Below are positions 14,401 through 21,458 of a stretch of DNA of 23,238 bases, piece after piece. The stretch covers positions 1-23,238 of the forward strand of contig DXWE01000002.1 of the NCBI GenBank assembly GCA_019417045.1. Direction: 5' to 3'. The position numbers were made by a program, and so were the translations under genes. The DNA is from Oscillospiraceae bacterium. GTDB taxonomy: Bacteria; Bacillota; Clostridia; Oscillospirales; Acutalibacteraceae. Positions within the stretch are counted from its first letter, which is position 1. Every line of letters starts with the position of its first letter. Under the pieces are notes generated by a model, which saw only the letters and a program-made list of their open reading frames with translations, was not told where the DNA came from and searched no databases.

Positions 14401-14467
14401 GCCTGCCCCTGGTGTGCACCCCGTACTCCCTCTTTGTCCCTTGTTGGCTTTCTCTTTGCCCCGCCAT

Positions 14468-14496
14468 TTGACAGAGTGGGACAGGTGTTGTATACT
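14468..14496 (+). promoter_or_regulatory. Promoter of the aconitase gene
   Basis: A perfect TTGACA (14468-14473), a 17-base spacer and TATACT (14491-14496) place the transcription start near 14503, about 30 bases ahead of the aconitase ATG. Confidence 0.85.
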
Positions 14497-14533
14497 TAGA
14501 CAATGGATTTGAAAGGAAAGGCTGTGAGCACGC

Positions 14534-16456
14534 ATGGGCTATACGCTGGCACAGAAATGTATCCGCGACCATCTCGTCTCCGGAGAGATGACGGTGGGGA
14601 GCGAAATTGGGCTGAGAATCGATCAGACGCTGACCCAGGACGCCACCGGTACGATGGCGTATCTCGAGTTTGAGGCAATGGGGATCCCGCGCGTCAAAAC
14701 CGAGCTCTCGGTCGCCTATATCGACCACAACACCCTGCAGACGGGATTTGAAAATGCGGATGACCACCGGTATATCCAGAGCGTGTGCAAAAAACATGGG
14801 CTGTATTTCTCCCGGCCGGGCAACGGGATCTGCCACCAGGTGCACCTGGAGCGGTTCGGCGTGCCGGGGAAGACCCTGATCGGATCGGACAGCCACACCC
14901 CGACCGGCGGCGGGATCGGGATGCTCGCGTTCGGCGCGGGCGGCCTGGACGTGGCGGTCGCGATGGGCGGCGGTACCTATTATATCACCATGCCGAAGAT
15001 GGTGCGGATCAACCTCACCGGGAAGTTGTCCCCGTGGGTCACGGCGAAGGACGTGATCCTGGAGGTGCTCCGCCGGCTGACCGTCAAGGGCGGCGTCGGG
15101 AAGATCATCGAGTACGGCGGCCCGGGGGTGAAAACCCTGTCGGTGCCGGAGCGGGCCACCATCACGAACATGGGCGCGGAACTGGGGGCCTCCACCTCCA
15201 TCTTCCCGTCGGACGAGATCACCCGGCAGTTCATGGAGGCGCAGGGCCGCGGCGAGCAGTGGGTGCCGCTTGCGCCTGACGAGGACGCACAGTACGACGA
15301 AATCGTGGAAATCGACCTGTCCTCGCTGGAACCGCTGGCCGCCTGCCCGCATTCGCCGGACGCGGTCAAGCCGGTTTCGGAGCTTTCCGGACGAAAAGTG
15401 ACACAATGCTGTATCGGGTCATGCACCAATTCCTCGCTGCTGGATATGCTAAAAGTAGCGGCGGTTCTGAAGGGGCACACGGTGCACCCGAACGTCAGCC
15501 TGTCCATTGCGCCGGGTTCCAAACAGGTGTACAACATGTTGGCTGAGGACGGCGCGCTGGCCGATCTGATTGCAGCGGGCGCCCGGATTCTCGAATGCGC
15601 CTGCGGCCCGTGCATCGGCATGGGCCAGTCCCCGAATTCCGGCGGCGTCTCTCTGCGCACCTTCAACCGCAATTTCGAGGGCCGCAGCGGCACCGCGGAC
15701 GCGCAGGTATATCTGGTCAGCCCGGAGGTGGCGGCGGTGGCCGCACTGACCGGCGAGATCACCGACCCGCGCACCTTTGGGGAGGCGCCGCAGGTCACGC
15801 TGCCGGAGAAATTCCTGATCAACGACAACATGATCGTCCCGCCGGCTCCTGTGGAAGAGATGGATGAAGTCGTGATCGAGCGCGGGCCGAACATCAAGCC
15901 GTTCCCGTCGAATCAGCCGCTGCCGGAATCGATCGAGGCGCCGGTGCTGCTGAAGGTGGGGGACAACATCACCACCGACCATATCATGCCGGCGGGCGCC
16001 AAGATCCTGCCGCTGCGCTCCAATATTCCCGCCATTTCCGAGCACTGCTTTGTCCGTGTGGACGAGAGCTTCCCCGCGCGGTGCAAGGCTGCCGGGAAGG
16101 GGATCATCGTCGGCGGGGTCAACTACGGTCAGGGCAGCTCGCGCGAACACGCGGCGCTCGCCCCGCTGTATCTCGGGATCAAGGCGGTCATCGTCAAGTC
16201 GTTCGCGCGTATCCACGTGGCGAACCTGATCAACGCGGGAATCCTGCCGCTCACCTTCCAAAACCCGGACGACTACGACAAAATTTCCCAGGGCGACGAG
16301 CTGTGTCTCCCGGACGTGCGTACCCGTTTGCACAGCGGCGCGCCGCTGGAGCTGGTCAACCGTACCACCGGCGAGACCTATCCGCTGGCCGCGAACTTTT
16401 CTCAGCGGCAGATCCGCATTCTGCTTGCCGGCGGTCTGCTCTATGCCATCCAGTAA
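14534..16456 (+). CDS. Aconitate hydratase (short, about 640-residue form)
   Basis: Aconitase isomerises citrate and isocitrate through cis-aconitate, using a [4Fe-4S] cluster. The three cluster cysteines are visible: C297 in CIGSCTNSS, and C357 and C360 in ACGPCIGMG. GSDSHTPTGGGIGMLAFGAGG (117-137) is the conserved substrate-binding stretch. The C-terminal swivel domain carries DNITTDHIMPAGAKI and YGQGSSREHAALAP, the second holding the active-site serine and arginine loop. At 640 residues it belongs to the shorter clostridial/Aquifex-type group, not the 890-residue AcnA. AAGGAAAGG lies about 12 bases before the ATG. It is a single gene; citrate synthase and isocitrate dehydrogenase are not in the window. 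It likely serves the oxidative branch toward 2-oxoglutarate and glutamate (inference). Confidence 0.93.
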   Translation: MGYTLAQKCIRDHLVSGEMTVGSEIGLRIDQTLTQDATGTMAYLEFEAMGIPRVKTELSVAYIDHNTLQTGFENADDHRYIQSVCKKHGLYFSRPGNGICHQVHLERFGVPGKTLIGSDSHTPTGGGIGMLAFGAGGLDVAVAMGGGTYYITMPKMVRINLTGKLSPWVTAKDVILEVLRRLTVKGGVGKIIEYGGPGVKTLSVPERATITNMGAELGASTSIFPSDEITRQFMEAQGRGEQWVPLAPDEDAQYDEIVEIDLSSLEPLAACPHSPDAVKPVSELSGRKVTQCCIGSCTNSSLLDMLKVAAVLKGHTVHPNVSLSIAPGSKQVYNMLAEDGALADLIAAGARILECACGPCIGMGQSPNSGGVSLRTFNRNFEGRSGTADAQVYLVSPEVAAVAALTGEITDPRTFGEAPQVTLPEKFLINDNMIVPPAPVEEMDEVVIERGPNIKPFPSNQPLPESIEAPVLLKVGDNITTDHIMPAGAKILPLRSNIPAISEHCFVRVDESFPARCKAAGKGIIVGGVNYGQGSSREHAALAPLYLGIKAVIVKSFARIHVANLINAGILPLTFQNPDDYDKISQGDELCLPDVRTRLHSGAPLELVNRTTGETYPLAANFSQRQIRILLAGGLLYAIQ

Positions 16457-16520
16457 CCGGCCGAGAACGTACTTCCACACGGCCGTCCCCTGCGGGGCGG
16501 CGGCCGGTCTTTCCCTTGCC
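16456..16520 (+). terminator. Hairpin after the aconitase gene
   Basis: GCCG-T-CCCC (16482-16490) pairs with GGGGCGGC (16494-16501), with one bulged T. An outer arm ACCGGCCG (16456-16463) matches CGGCCGGT (16501-16508), so two foldings compete. The tail TCTTTCCCTT is only moderately T-rich, so it is probably a weak terminator. Confidence 0.5.
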
Positions 16521-16650
16521 GTATAGAAGCTTTTTCGTATGAAACGCGGCGCGTGCGGCATGGTTGCTTTTCCCTTTTTGTATAGTTGTGGCAGACGGTA
16601 ACACTCTATATACAGCTACTCGGAGAAAAACACATCAGGAGGGGATCCGG

Positions 16651-17754
16651 ATGGATTTGCAGGCAGTGGTCTCTCAGTTTGAGGTGGGGGAGTTTATCAG
16701 CAGCGAGGAGATCCGCGCGGGGATCATCAACGGCACGTTCGGCGTGACCTGCCGGTCGCTGGAGGACCGGGACAAGACCGAGCGGTATGTGTTTCAGCGG
16801 ATCAACACCTATGTGTTCAAACATCCGCGGGAACTCATGCAGAACATCGAGGCGGTGACCACCCATATCCAGCAGCGGATTCTGCGCAGCAGTGACAGTT
16901 TTGACCGTCGGGTGTTGCATTTTGTCCGCGCAAAGGACGGGAAGCTATACCTGGACCACCCGGAATACGGGTTTTGGCGCGCCTACCATTTTGTGGAGGG
17001 GACCTGTTCTTATAACACCATCCAGGACCCCCGCCAGTTTTATGAGCTCGGCCGCACGTTTGGCCGGTTCCAGCGGCAGTTATCGGACTTTCCGGCCCAG
17101 ACGCTGCACGAGACCATCCCGAATTTTCACAACACGATCGACCGCCTGCGCCTGTTGGACGAGGCGATCGCGCGCAACGCCGCCGGCCGGCGGGACGAGG
17201 TGAAAGAGGAGATCGCGTTTATAGAGCAGCGCCGGGACGAGGCGGGGGCGATCGTGCGCGCGCTGGAGAGCGGCGCGATCCCGTGGCGCGTCACCCACAA
17301 CGACACCAAGCTCAACAACGCGCTGTTCGACACCGCCACCGGCAAGGCCATCTGTGTGATCGACCTGGACACGGTGATGCCCGGCTCGGCGCTGTACGAT
17401 TACGGCGACGCGATCCGCAGCGGCGCGAACGACGCGGCGGAAGACGAACCCGATCTGTCCAAGGTGAGCTTAAATATGGAGCTGTTTGAGCAGTTCACAC
17501 AGGGGTTTCTCGAGGGGACGCACGGGTTTTTGACGGAGGCGGAAGTGGACCTGATGGCGCCAAGCGCGAAAATTCTCACGCTGGAACTCGCCATGCGGTT
17601 CCTGACCGACTATCTGGACGGCGACCTGTATTTCAAAACCTGCTACCCGGACCACAACCTGGTGCGCACCCGCAACCAGCTGCAGCTCGTGCGGGACATG
17701 GAGCACAAGATGCCGCAGATGGAGGCGATCATCCGCCAATACCAGCCAAAATAG
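16651..17754 (+). CDS. NahK-like sugar kinase (aminoglycoside phosphotransferase fold)
   Basis: A 367-residue cytoplasmic phosphotransferase of the APH/choline-kinase fold. THNDTKLNN (215-223) is the catalytic loop with D218 as base, and CVIDLDTVMPG (235-245) supplies the metal-binding aspartate. YDYGDAIRSGAN follows. These stretches are those of N-acetylhexosamine 1-kinase (NahK) of Bifidobacterium and its clostridial relatives, which phosphorylate GlcNAc or GalNAc at C1. The exact sugar here is not proven. AGGAGGGG six bases before the ATG gives a strong RBS, while an upstream in-frame start has none. A weak possible promoter is TTGTGG-17-TATACA (16586-16614). No lacto-N-biose phosphorylase or other salvage gene lies beside it, so its pathway is unclear. 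A strong terminator follows. Confidence 0.78.
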   Translation: MDLQAVVSQFEVGEFISSEEIRAGIINGTFGVTCRSLEDRDKTERYVFQRINTYVFKHPRELMQNIEAVTTHIQQRILRSSDSFDRRVLHFVRAKDGKLYLDHPEYGFWRAYHFVEGTCSYNTIQDPRQFYELGRTFGRFQRQLSDFPAQTLHETIPNFHNTIDRLRLLDEAIARNAAGRRDEVKEEIAFIEQRRDEAGAIVRALESGAIPWRVTHNDTKLNNALFDTATGKAICVIDLDTVMPGSALYDYGDAIRSGANDAAEDEPDLSKVSLNMELFEQFTQGFLEGTHGFLTEAEVDLMAPSAKILTLELAMRFLTDYLDGDLYFKTCYPDHNLVRTRNQLQLVRDMEHKMPQMEAIIRQYQPK

Positions 17755-17783
17755 GCAAAAGGGCCGTTTGCCCCTTTGCACGG

Positions 17784-17823
17784 ACGCGCGTTCCGGGAAA
17801 GATCCCGGGACGCCGTATTTTTT
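17784..17823 (+). terminator. Terminator after the NahK-like gene
   Basis: A GC-rich stem of about 13 bp with one bulge (CGCGTTCCGGGA with TCCCGGGACGCC, one G-T pair) and an AAGA loop runs into TATTTTTTG. A smaller imperfect hairpin (GCAAAAGGG/CCCCTTTGC) precedes it at about 17757-17779. Confidence 0.85.
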
Positions 17824-17852
17824 GTGGCATTTCTGTCGAGATGTGCTATAAT
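17824..17852 (+). promoter_or_regulatory. Promoter of the MATE-YwlE/RimI-TsaD group
   Basis: TATAAT (17847-17852) is a perfect -10. Seventeen bases upstream lies GTGGCA (17824-17829), a four-of-six -35. The predicted start near 17859 rules out the TTG at 17855 as the start codon of the transporter. Confidence 0.6.
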
Positions 17853-17896
17853 ACTTGACAGACATTGCTGTTGAGAGGGAAAGGCGAGGCGGTATT

Positions 17897-19300
17897 TTGC
17901 AAAAATCACATGAGATGGACATGTGCAGCGGTCCGTTGTTTCGGAAAATTCTTCTTTTTTCGCTGCCATTGATGTGTTCCGGAATCCTGCAGCTGCTCTT
18001 CAACGCGGCGGATATTATCGTGGTGGGCCAGTTCACGGGCAGCACCGCGCTGGCGGCGGTCGGCTCCACCACGGCGCTGATCAACCTGCTGGTCAACCTG
18101 TTTCTGGGCGTATCGGTAGGCGCAAACGTGCTGGTAGCCCGCAGTTACGGGGCGGGTGACCAGGAGACGGTGCGCAGGGGCGTGCACACCTCCATCCTGG
18201 CGTCCGGGATCACCGGCTTTTTCATGATTTTCATCGGCCTGCTGCTGTCCCGCCCCCTTCTGGAGCTGATGGGAACACCGGACGATGTGATCGATCAGGC
18301 CACCTTGTACATCCGCATCTATTTTATCGGCATGCCCGCGCTGCTGCTGTACAATTTCGGGGCGGCGATCCTGCGCGCGATCGGGGACACCAAGCGGCCG
18401 CTCTATTTTCTGCTGATCGCCGGCGTGGTCAATGTGATCTTCAACCTGATTTTTGTGATCCTGTTCGGGCTGGGGGTGGCGGGGGTGGCCATCGCCACCG
18501 TGATCTCGCAGTATCTGTCGGCGGCGCTGATTCTGTTGTGCCTGATCCGCAGCGACAGCGTGTGCCGGCTGATCCCCTCGGAGCTGCGGATCCATAAAAA
18601 GCAGCTGCTCGCCATTCTGCGCATCGGCCTGCCCGCCGGAATCCAGTCGGTCATCTTCAATTTTTCCAACGTGCTGATCCAGTCGTCCATCAACAGCTTT
18701 GGCTCCTCCGTGATGGCCGGCAACACCGCGGCCAGCAATATCGAGGGCTTTGTATACACCTCCATGAACGCGGTGTACCAGACCTCGCTGAGCTTTACGA
18801 GCCAGAACCTCGGCGCACGCCAATACCGCCGGATCGACCGGGTGCTGGCCGAGTGCCTCGGGCTGGTCACGGTGGTCGGGCTGGTGATGGGGATCGGCGC
18901 GTATCTGCTCGGGACGCCGCTGCTCGGCATCTATTCTCCCGACCCCGTCGTGATCGAATATGGCCTGCAGCGACTGGGTGTGGTGAGCGTCACCTATTTT
19001 CTGTGCGGCGTGATGGATGTGATCACCGGCAGTATCCGGGGGCTGGGCTATTCCATCCTGCCCACCCTAGTATCCCTGGCGGGTGCCTGCCTCTTCCGGG
19101 TGATATGGATCTACACCATTTTCGCGTCTTACCACACCCAGTTTATCCTGTATCTCTCATATCCCGCCTCGTGGATCCTGACGATTCTCGCGCACCTGGT
19201 CTGCTTTCTGGTCGCCCGGAAACGTACGCTCAAGCAGGCCGCCGCACAGGCAGATCTGCCCGCTGCGGCATCCGTCGCCTCTCCCGGCGAAACCCTGTGA
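17897..19300 (+). CDS. MATE-family multidrug/toxin efflux transporter
   Basis: A polytopic membrane protein of about 467 residues with roughly 12 hydrophobic segments in two similar halves, the MATE (NorM/DinF-like) layout. It would export organic cations or other toxic compounds using a Na+ or H+ gradient. RAIGDTKRP (160-168) is a conserved MATE loop, and LQLLFNAADIIVVGQFTGSTALAAVG matches the first-helix region of the family. The start is taken as TTG at 17897 because GAGGCGG lies five bases upstream and the next ATG (17915) has no RBS. The substrate is unknown. The next gene begins 48 bases after its stop with no terminator, so it may share a transcript with the RimI fusion and tsaD. Confidence 0.9.
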   Translation: MQKSHEMDMCSGPLFRKILLFSLPLMCSGILQLLFNAADIIVVGQFTGSTALAAVGSTTALINLLVNLFLGVSVGANVLVARSYGAGDQETVRRGVHTSILASGITGFFMIFIGLLLSRPLLELMGTPDDVIDQATLYIRIYFIGMPALLLYNFGAAILRAIGDTKRPLYFLLIAGVVNVIFNLIFVILFGLGVAGVAIATVISQYLSAALILLCLIRSDSVCRLIPSELRIHKKQLLAILRIGLPAGIQSVIFNFSNVLIQSSINSFGSSVMAGNTAASNIEGFVYTSMNAVYQTSLSFTSQNLGARQYRRIDRVLAECLGLVTVVGLVMGIGAYLLGTPLLGIYSPDPVVIEYGLQRLGVVSVTYFLCGVMDVITGSIRGLGYSILPTLVSLAGACLFRVIWIYTIFASYHTQFILYLSYPASWILTILAHLVCFLVARKRTLKQAAAQADLPAAASVASPGETL

Positions 19301-19348
19301 ATGATTCTGATACCTCCCGGCCGGAGGTCGGGGAAAGGAAGTAGTACT

Positions 19349-20215
19349 ATGGACAACTGCAAGCGGATCCTGCTGGTGTGCACAGGGAACACCTGCCGCA
19401 GCCCGATGGCAGAGGGATTGCTGCGCGCGCTCGCCAGGGAGCGCGGGCAGGCGGTGGAGGTGCTCAGCGCAGGGCTGTGTGCGGACGGGTCCCCGGCGAG
19501 TCCACAGGCTGTCGCTGTCATGGCGGAACGCGGAATCGATATCTCCCGCCACGTGTCCCATCCGGTCACGCCGGAACTGTGTGCGGCAGCAGACATGATC
19601 GGCGTGATGTCCGCCGGCCACCGGGATTTGCTCATTCGGCTGTTCGCAGTGCCGGCGGAGAAGGTGGTCTTGCTCGGCGGGGGGATCCCCGATCCGTTTG
19701 GCGGCACCCTGGAAGACTACCGCCGCACCCGGGACGCGCTGGAGAAAGCGGTGCGGGTGCTGCTGCCGAACTGCCGGATTGTGCGGATGGAGGAGCGCCA
19801 CATCGAGCCGCTCGCCGCGCTGGAGAAAGCGGTGTTCTCCACCCCGTGGACGGCGGACGGCCTGCGGGAGGAGCTGCAAAATCCTCTCGCGGTCTTTCTG
19901 GTGGCGGAGGACGCCGCACAGGGCGCCGTGCTTGGCTATATCGGCCTGCACCACGTGCTGGACGAGGGGTTTGTGACCAATCTCGCGGTGGATCCGGCCC
20001 GCCGGCGGGAGGGGATCGGCGGTGCCTTGCTGCAGGCTGCCTGCGCCTATGGCCGGGAGCACGGGCTCTCCCGCCTGGCGCTTGAGGTGCGGGCGGGCAA
20101 CCGGGAGGCGATCGCGCTGTACGAGGCCGCGGGCTTTACGCGCGACGGCCTCCGCCCCGGGTTTTATGACGCCCCCCGGGAGGACGCTGTGCTCTATTCC
20201 TATCATTTCCGGTGA
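19349..20215 (+). CDS. Fusion of YwlE-type protein arginine phosphatase and RimI acetyltransferase
   Basis: One continuous 288-residue frame holds two enzymes. Residues 6-140 are a low-molecular-weight phosphatase: LLVCTGNTCRSPMAEG has catalytic C11 and R17, and IPDPFGGTLEDYRRTRDALEK carries the general acid D115. The threonine at position 15 of the CTGNTCRS loop is the residue that makes Bacillus YwlE specific for phosphoarginine. Residues 143-288 are a GNAT domain of the RimI type: VTNLAVDPARRREGIGGALL (acetyl-CoA loop) and LEVRAGNREAIALYEAAGF. RimI acetylates the N-terminal alanine of ribosomal protein S18. Both halves keep their key residues, so both may be active. AAAGGAAG 7 bases before the ATG supports the start. 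The next gene is tsaD, the usual neighbour of rimI. tsaB and tsaE are absent here. Confidence 0.9.
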   Translation: MDNCKRILLVCTGNTCRSPMAEGLLRALARERGQAVEVLSAGLCADGSPASPQAVAVMAERGIDISRHVSHPVTPELCAAADMIGVMSAGHRDLLIRLFAVPAEKVVLLGGGIPDPFGGTLEDYRRTRDALEKAVRVLLPNCRIVRMEERHIEPLAALEKAVFSTPWTADGLREELQNPLAVFLVAEDAAQGAVLGYIGLHHVLDEGFVTNLAVDPARRREGIGGALLQAACAYGREHGLSRLALEVRAGNREAIALYEAAGFTRDGLRPGFYDAPREDAVLYSYHFR

Positions 20216-20341
20216 GTGCGCCGCGCGAACCCGTCTACTGTCCCCTCCCTATTGGGTAAGCGTCGCCGCATGAGCGGTTTGCCGCTGCTCTTCTCCCGGC
20301 AGAGGGTTTTTGTCCCCCATTCTTTTTCAGAGGTGATCCCC

Positions 20342-21349
20342 ATGCGGATTCTGGCCATCGAATCCTCCTGCGACGAAACCGCCGCCGCCGTGGTGGCGGA
20401 CGGCCGGCAGGTGCTGTCGAATATTGTCGCCTCCCAGGTGGAGGAACACCGGCTGTACGGCGGCGTGGTGCCGGAGATTGCGAGCCGCCGCCACGCCGAG
20501 GCAATCTCCGGCGTGGTGCGGGAGGCTCTGCAGCAGGCGGGAACCCCCCTGTCCGCCATCGACGCGGTGGCGGTGACCTATGCGCCGGGGCTGATCGGCG
20601 CGCTGCTCGTCGGGGTCAATTTCGCCAAGGGTCTCTCGCTCGCGTCGGGGCTCCCGCTCATCCCGGTGCACCATCTGCGCGGGCACATCGCCGCCAACTA
20701 TCTGGCGGATCCCGATTTGCACCCGCCGTTTCTCTGCCTGATCGTGTCGGGCGGGCACACCCATCTGGTACAGGTGGATGACTACACCCGGTTTCGGGTA
20801 CTCGGCCGCACGCGGGACGACGCGGCGGGGGAGTGCTTTGACAAGGCGGCCCGCGCGATGGGCATGCCCTATCCGGGCGGCATCGCACTCGACCGCCTGG
20901 CAGAGACCGGCGACCCCCACGCGTTCTCGTTTCCCACCCCCCATGTGGAGGGGAGTGCCTACGACTTCAGTTTTTCCGGGCTGAAAACCGCGGTGCTCAA
21001 TCTGCTCCACCATGCGCAGCAAAAGGGAGAAACTCTCCCGCTGCCGGACGTGTGCGCCTCCTTTCGCGGCCGGGTGGTGGACATCCTCTGCGACCACACC
21101 CTGCGTGCGGCCAAAGAGCTGCACAGCTCCGCACTGGTGCTGGCCGGCGGGGTGTCGGCCAACCGGGAGCTGCGCCGCCGCATGACGTCTCTGTGCAGGG
21201 AGAACGGTCTCTCCCTGCATATGCCGCCGTTGCCCCTGTGTGGGGACAACGCCGCGATGATCGGCTCGCAGGCCTTTTATGAGTTTGCCGCAGGCCATGT
21301 CGGCGGGGCGGATTTGAACGCCGTCGCCACCCTGCCGATTGAAGGATAG
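20342..21349 (+). CDS. tsaD: tRNA threonylcarbamoyladenosine transferase subunit TsaD
   Basis: TsaD transfers the threonylcarbamoyl group to A37 of tRNAs that read ANN codons, working with TsaB and TsaE. The 335-residue ASKHA-fold protein begins MRILAIESSCDETAAAVV. The metal-binding histidines are H111 and H115 in HHLRGH, followed by SGGHT, DDAAGECFDKAARAMGMPYPGG and FSFSGLKTAV. The end carries AGGVSANRELRRR and the CGDNAAMIG metal aspartate. The ATG at 20342 is chosen because it begins the family's first strand and has GAGGTG just upstream; a longer frame starting at 20216 adds 42 unrelated residues. A 126-base gap separates it from the fusion gene and holds only a small hairpin (AGCGG/CCGCT), so co-transcription is likely. 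Confidence 0.95.
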   Translation: MRILAIESSCDETAAAVVADGRQVLSNIVASQVEEHRLYGGVVPEIASRRHAEAISGVVREALQQAGTPLSAIDAVAVTYAPGLIGALLVGVNFAKGLSLASGLPLIPVHHLRGHIAANYLADPDLHPPFLCLIVSGGHTHLVQVDDYTRFRVLGRTRDDAAGECFDKAARAMGMPYPGGIALDRLAETGDPHAFSFPTPHVEGSAYDFSFSGLKTAVLNLLHHAQQKGETLPLPDVCASFRGRVVDILCDHTLRAAKELHSSALVLAGGVSANRELRRRMTSLCRENGLSLHMPPLPLCGDNAAMIGSQAFYEFAAGHVGGADLNAVATLPIEG

Positions 21350-21376
21350 AGTTTGGAAAATGTTCACAAATACCCC

Positions 21377-21406
21377 TTGCAAATTTTGACGGCGACGTGG
21401 TATAAT
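21377..21406 (+). promoter_or_regulatory. Promoter of the PEP carboxykinase gene
   Basis: TATAAT (21401-21406) with TTGCAA 18 bases upstream (21377-21382) is the best pair. A TTGACG at 21386 is too close (9 bases). Two TGCAA-(A)TTT words (21378-21386 and 21410-21417) flank the promoter and could be regulator half-sites. No terminator is visible between tsaD and this promoter. Confidence 0.6.
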
Positions 21407-21458
21407 AAATGCAATTTGGCGCTTCTATATGGTAAGCTGTGAGAAAGGGGTTTTGCAC

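Larger units (their letters stand above)
14063..14467. other. C-rich intergenic stretch without a gene
   Basis: The roughly 400 bases between folK and the aconitase promoter are strikingly C-rich on the plus strand. Open frames here encode only proline/arginine-rich, domain-free peptides. The stretch contains the direct repeats listed separately and a small hairpin TGAGCCG/CGGCTCA (14333-14349). No terminator with a T-run follows folK. I see no gene. Confidence 0.6.

Noticed and set aside
14059..14499. A 146-residue plus-strand frame after folK
   Set aside because: Proline- and arginine-rich composition explained by C-rich DNA and repeats, overlaps the aconitase promoter, no RBS.
17855..17896. 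TTG at 17855 as the start of the MATE transporter
   Set aside because: It lies only three bases after the TATAAT box, before the predicted RNA start, and has no RBS.
21386..21406. TTGACG-TATAAT as the PEPCK promoter
   Set aside because: The spacing is only 9 bases; TTGCAA at 21377 with 18 bases is more plausible.
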